DNA of 64,000 nucleotides. Source: Dirofilaria immitis (taxonomy: Eukaryota > Nematoda > Chromadorea > Rhabditida > Onchocercidae). The notes below the pieces were generated by a model that had not been told where the DNA came from, did not search any database, and was given only the letters and a program-made list of their open reading frames with translations. Shown here one piece after another: positions 59,701 through 64,000 of the stretch. The position numbers and the translations under genes are program-made. The first letter of the stretch is position 1; each line of letters opens with the position of its first letter. The stretch covers positions 1,466,001-1,530,000 of the forward strand of contig JAKNDB010000070.1 in the NCBI GenBank assembly GCA_024305405.1, read 5' to 3'.

Positions 59701-62700
59701 ATGATTAGCTCTTTATCATTGCTCTGAAAGTATTGCAATTATTACTATAAATTCATATTATTATCAGTGAAAGATTACTGCTAATAAAATTTATTTTAAT
59801 ATGATGACTAATTATAATTTTGATGATTGATAAAGCAAACAACGGATGATATTATCAAAACTGCCATAACAATCATTATTACTATCATTGAACAAATAAT
59901 TATCAAGATTTCTTAAATATGCTGTTCAGTGTATCAGAAGTTAAAAGATATCATATCACAGGATGATAGTAATTATAGGAAAATTCGGCATAAACTTTAT
60001 AATAATAATTTCAAATGCAACTTTATCATATGTAATTAATGATTAATTTTTTTCCTTTTTATCACTTTAAAAATTCATTTTGCTATTCGTTTTTAGAGTT
60101 ATTTTATTACCGTATGAAATCATGCAATATTAGATAAATATGAATATGTTTTATGGTAATTTTAACATTTAGCAGGCGCTGCATCAATATTATGATAGTT
60201 TGAAGTAAAGAAATTGTTAGAATCAAAATAAATTATAATCAGAGGAAAAAAATACCTTAATTAATTCGGCAGATGATTCGAGCAATTTTACATTCATAAA
60301 TATTACAGCTATATACTGTACGAAACTGTAGTATTATTAGAAAAAAGAAATACGGCAGTAAGTAATCTATCTTGATTTTTGATTATGCTTCATAGGTATA
60401 AATAAAGAATAAATTGATCAATAAATTTTTGAAAGTTGAGCTAATTATAGAATCAATTAATCATACTATTTGATAATTTGATTTTGTTTCATTCATAGAT
60501 GTAAATATCAAGACATTTAATAATTTATGATTTGTATCAATTCAATGATATAAATTAACTTAGCAATGCAATAAAGTATTTATCAGATAAAATAATAAGT
60601 ATTTTGATTACTAATTTTAATACTATTTCAATTGCAGATAAAATCGAATAACTGATCAAATATTCTTGCCTTGTTATCATGTAATTTATAAATTTTTCAA
60701 AATATAAAAATGATTGCAAAAAGACTGATTACTAATCAAATTTTCACACAAATTTATAAGTCTAGCCAATTTAAAATTAAAATAACTTCATAGTTTTGCA
60801 TTCATGGAAAGCATACATTTTGTCGAATTTATCAGTTCTGATAAATTTTTATAGTATTATCATTATTATTATTTTTAGTGAAACTAATTTAAAATGTTTC
60901 TATATTATCAATTTTAATTGATATATTTCTGATCAAATTTACATAATTTAAATAATTTATTTTTTCGTATAAAATTCTTTCCATTTGATATTTTACGAAT
61001 AAATATTGTATGAAATTTATCACTTGCTTATCAAATAATCATGTTGAATACAAAACAAAATTAATTGATTGAAAAAGGAAAAAGGAAACAAAATGTGAGT
61101 AGTAAGTTAAATTAGTGAAAGTATTGATCGGTATTATTTTTTAAAAAAAATGCTCTCTTTTGATAGGTTTTATTATTTCATATGCAAAAAAAAAAAAAAA
61201 AATTATACAAATGAAAAAGGAGGAAAAAAGAAGAAGAAGAAATACTTTTAAATATGATCAGAATACTTTTTGTAGAATAGCAGCTAAATGTCTTTTTTTT
61301 TTTTTAATTTTTAAAAATTATTTGAAAATTATTTGGATGCAAATTGTAAAAATTTATATGAGACAATAGCAGCAATTCATTGAAAAGAAAATATTACTGA
61401 TCATCGTTGATCAAGTAGCTAATCAATGATGATCAGATAATGGTGTTGTTGAAAGATGAACATATATGTATTAGTATGAGAGTCCCAGTTGTAATTGCAT
61501 ACAAATGATAAAAATTATTGTTAATGTGTTTATCAATTTGTTAAAAATGATCGAATTTTTTTTTTTGAAATAAGAGTTTAATTTTTGGCTAAATTTTTGT
61601 TTTTAATTTTGTAGTATTTGAAAAAAAAAAAAAAGGTTTCGGATAGAAGTTACTAATTTTTTTTCTAAATAAGTCAATAAACTCTGATAAAGGATCAACA
61701 TTGATCCGATGATCATTTATATTCGTCCTACTGCAATTCTTTTTATAGGATTAAAAGTTTCATTATCAATGTTTGAATGTATGTTTGGATCAGTAGTGGT
61801 TGATAAGTGTAAAAAGGTTGATAATGAGGATGATGGGATAGTAATTGATGTTTTATCATCTTGCGGTTTAGTTGTAGATGATTGTGTAGTAGCAGCAACT
61901 CGAGAATTATTCGGGAAATCATCCTTACTGCATTTATCCTGATCGATTAGGGTTGAACCCCGATAGCAGAAGAATGCTTCATCAAAGGTTAATAATTGCG
62001 ATGGCTTTCCAAGTATTTTTAAAGAATTCGTATACTGAAAAATGCCACCACGTAGACCAATTTGTACGACCGCATAAACTGTTGATGTCGCATCAACTTT
62101 AACATTTCGAATCGGATCTCTGAAATTGAAATAAATTTTGATCGTTATATTATTACTTATTTATATATATATATAAACAATCTTGTAATTAAATTATTTT
62201 TAGATAAAAATTTTGATAGTTTAATTTGATGGATTTGCGAAAAGTTGAATTCGATCATTTTTGAATGCTTCAAAATACATTTTAAATTCATCAAAGCATA
62301 CTATTTACTGTTATATCTTCAGTAGCAACGTGATATTTCACGTCGATTACACGTCGGATTGATTAAACGTTCATTATGTAATAAATAAAACGTTTCTTTT
62401 TTCATTTATTTTCGTAATTTGAATAATTTTGAAAACGATGAATTTAGAAGATAGCAATTAGGTTATCTGAGAGTAATCGATTTCTTTTTTTTTTTCGTTT
62501 GAATTTGATATAGAAATAGGTTATGAATAAAATTCATTCAAAAATAATATTTTCATTCATTAAATTTCTTTTGATTTGATATATCTTAATTTTGCCATTG
62601 AAATAAATTTGATTTCGAAAAGGTATTCAATTTGATGAAAAATTCTCATTCATAAATCTGAAAAATAAAATACAAAAAAAAATTCAAAATGAAATTCGAT

Positions 62701-62828
62701 AATGAATTTTTATTCGTAATTTTTTTAACATTTAATATTAACCTTTCAGAAATGAATGTCGCATTGATACGATAATATTTTGGCTGTACAATTTCTCCGG
62801 TCACTTGTACTTTACCACAATCATTCAT
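56742..62828 (-). CDS. Secreted multidomain protein with four GCC2/ephrin-receptor-like repeats and two EGF domains
   Basis: Exons in order: 62828-62743, 62119-61929, 59210-59049, 58949-58788, 58525-58367, 57823-57689, 57543-57379 and 56857-56742; phases agree at every junction (391 residues from the ATG at 62828). Residues 1-92 form a domain I do not recognise (CGKVQVTGEIVQPKYYRINA, then VYAVVQIGLRGGIFQYTNS). Residues about 93-298 are four roughly 45-54-residue Cys repeats of the GCC2_GCC3/ephrin-receptor-like type (CEQCPRGYYQHRSGRPRCEK; CLPCPQNTVTV; CPAGEEHSSDGSCIACQRG; CKQCPSGTTTR), as in SCUBE and SVEP1. Then come an EGF module 299-353 (CRCQPGFVGNGFTC) and a final EGF 354-391 (CICKAGYRGLRCEI). 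All repeat exons are phase 1-1, so they can be duplicated or skipped. No signal peptide is visible, so a 5' exon probably lies upstream (62833-64000 or outside); secretion is inferred. The donor at 61928 may be alternative. Confidence 0.86.
59211..61716. other. Large intron of the EGF-repeat gene
   Basis: About 2.5 kb between the N-terminal exon and the first Cys repeat was searched by eye for further Cys-rich exons on the minus strand; none was found. It holds AT-rich DNA with TTATCA words (59500-59900), A and T homopolymers near 61188-61205 and 61295-61305, and no recognisable + strand gene. Confidence 0.55.
61717..61928 (-). CDS. Open Ser/Thr-rich extension of the N-terminal exon (alternative 3' end)
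   Basis: If the GTAAGG donor at 61928 is not used, the same frame continues for 70 more codons to a TAA at 61717-61719. The extension is rich in Ser/Thr (VAATTQSSTTKPQDD; SSSLSTFLHLSTTTDP) with an NET sequon, like a mucin-type linker, and its base composition resembles coding DNA rather than intron. It would give a short product of about 162 residues lacking the Cys and EGF repeats. An alternative is that the N-terminal exons form a separate gene and the repeats belong to another whose 5' exons I have not found. Confidence 0.5.
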
Positions 62829-62832
62829 TTTC

Positions 62833-64000
62833 CTCAAATAATATTCCGTTTTTTCTTTTGACAATTAACAGCAAATAAAATGAAATGAAAAATTATTGAT
62901 AATAAATGTTAAATTAATCGAATATTTTCTAATAGAATTATATTAATCAAATTATTTAAATCATTGTAGTTACAGTAATAAAATCAAATACACATATATA
63001 ATTAAATTATTTAAATCATTATGATTACAGTAATAAAAATAAATATACATATATAATTATATTATTAAAATGATTATGGTTATAGTAATAGAAATAAATA
63101 TACTTATATAATTTATTTAAGTCATTATTATTACAGTAATGAAAATAAATTTATTACTGTATAAAAATGTTGTCATAAATAGGAAAAAAAGCTAATCGAT
63201 AATTAATATTTTTTTAATAAATTAATCAATAATCATAAAATATTTTCTTTTGTCTTATTTTTCTATCTTAATAGATTGAGTAATTTAATTATTGCAGGTT
63301 AAAATGTTGCTAAAAATAATCAGCGAATAAATAATAAATTTTACGATAGAAAATTTTATAAATATTTATTCAATTTTTCAATAAAAAAAAAAAAGATAAG
63401 GAGAAAAGAGAGAATATGAAAGAAAACGATTATGATTAATAAATGCTCCGTTAATTTTTAATCAATTCAAAATAATAACTTATTACTAAATGAAATTTTG
63501 ATTGAATTTTTCAAAATTTTTTTATCCAAAACAATAATAAATAAATATGCCAACAAATTACAAATAAAAAATTGAAATTTTAATTTAACCCAAATTTATT
63601 GCAAGTCAAACAAACTATTACAGCAAAAATTAATTTGTCAGTTTTAAAGATTTTCATTGTCTTTTTTTTCTTTTCTTTTCTTTTCTTTTCCTTTTTTTCT
63701 CAGTAGAAAAAGGGAATTTTAGAAGGAAATTGAATTTTGTCAAAATATTTCATTTTATTTTTAAGGAATATCCGGAATAATTGAAGTTAAATTGATGATG
63801 ATGATACATTGAATTTATTACAAAGTACATAAAACTTTTTCGTATGGATAAAATTTTCATTTTCTTGTCAAAAACAAAACAAAACAAAAAGGACAAAAAG
63901 AGTTTGAAATGGAAGAGGTGGTTGGATTGGTTGATACGAGAGAATATTGGAATTTTTGAAAATGCAAAAATTTAACTAAATTTAATTAAATTGATGCTAT
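62833..64000. other. Right end of window, AT-rich, no exon supported
   Basis: Contains a degenerate repeat of about 60 bp (ATTAAATTATTTAAATCATT with TACAGTAATAAAAATAAATA, about four copies, 62930-63155), a TTTTC run near 63660-63700 and a small AAAAC microsatellite near 63872-63888. The missing 5' exon of the minus-strand EGF-repeat gene may be here, but no convincing signal-peptide exon was found. Confidence 0.5.

Noticed and set aside
61709..61942. 77-codon + frame
   Set aside because: Shadow of the minus-strand Ser/Thr-rich exon, whose frame joins in phase to a neighbouring exon.

Overview
Animal nuclear DNA, very AT-rich by eye and gene-poor, with small exons separated by GT...AG introns of about 0.1-4 kb. 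The gene content points to a parasitic nematode. There is a complete UNC-42-like paired-class homeobox gene. There are small three-finger Ly6-type proteins whose start codons lie 2-26 nt after TTTCAG/TTTTTAG acceptor sites, as expected for spliced-leader trans-splicing. There is also a short fragment that reads like a Wolbachia-type PlsC acyltransferase, which would fit a filarial or related clade III worm. The species cannot be fixed from this window. There are no bacterial operons, rRNA genes or CRISPR arrays, and I recognised no tRNA.

Layout. 0-11 kb: two paralogous Ly6-type genes on + (3761-5078 and 8278-10380) with matching exon structure, preceded by a decayed beta-tubulin fragment on - (2889-3100). 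10.4-28.5 kb: about 18 kb with no supportable gene, filled with minisatellites, microsatellites and a dense TTATCA/TGATAA vocabulary. 28.6-33.2 kb: a four-exon gene for an unknown secreted/single-pass membrane protein (+). 34.5-36.7 kb: a five-exon gene (-) for a type II membrane protein with a Pro-rich stalk and a probable SEA domain; one intron carries a cluster of TTACGTAA palindromes. 37.4-38.1 kb: a small two-exon gene (-). 40.9-41.05 kb: the PlsC-like fragment, next to a tandem array. 41.5-42.6 kb: hierarchical duplications. 44.4-54.5 kb: the homeobox gene (seven exons, +). 56.7-62.8 kb: a secreted multidomain gene (-) with four GCC2/ephrin-receptor-like Cys repeats and two EGF modules on phase 1-1 exons.

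The genes do not form a pathway. Four of the proteins look secreted or membrane-bound, and the homeobox gene is expected to be a neuronal identity regulator. Three gene models need a one-base adjustment: two are repaired by a single A in an A-run, which suggests homopolymer errors in the assembly, and the third is a phase mismatch at a splice junction in the homeobox gene. All coordinates were derived by hand translation; family names rest on motif recognition, not on a search.
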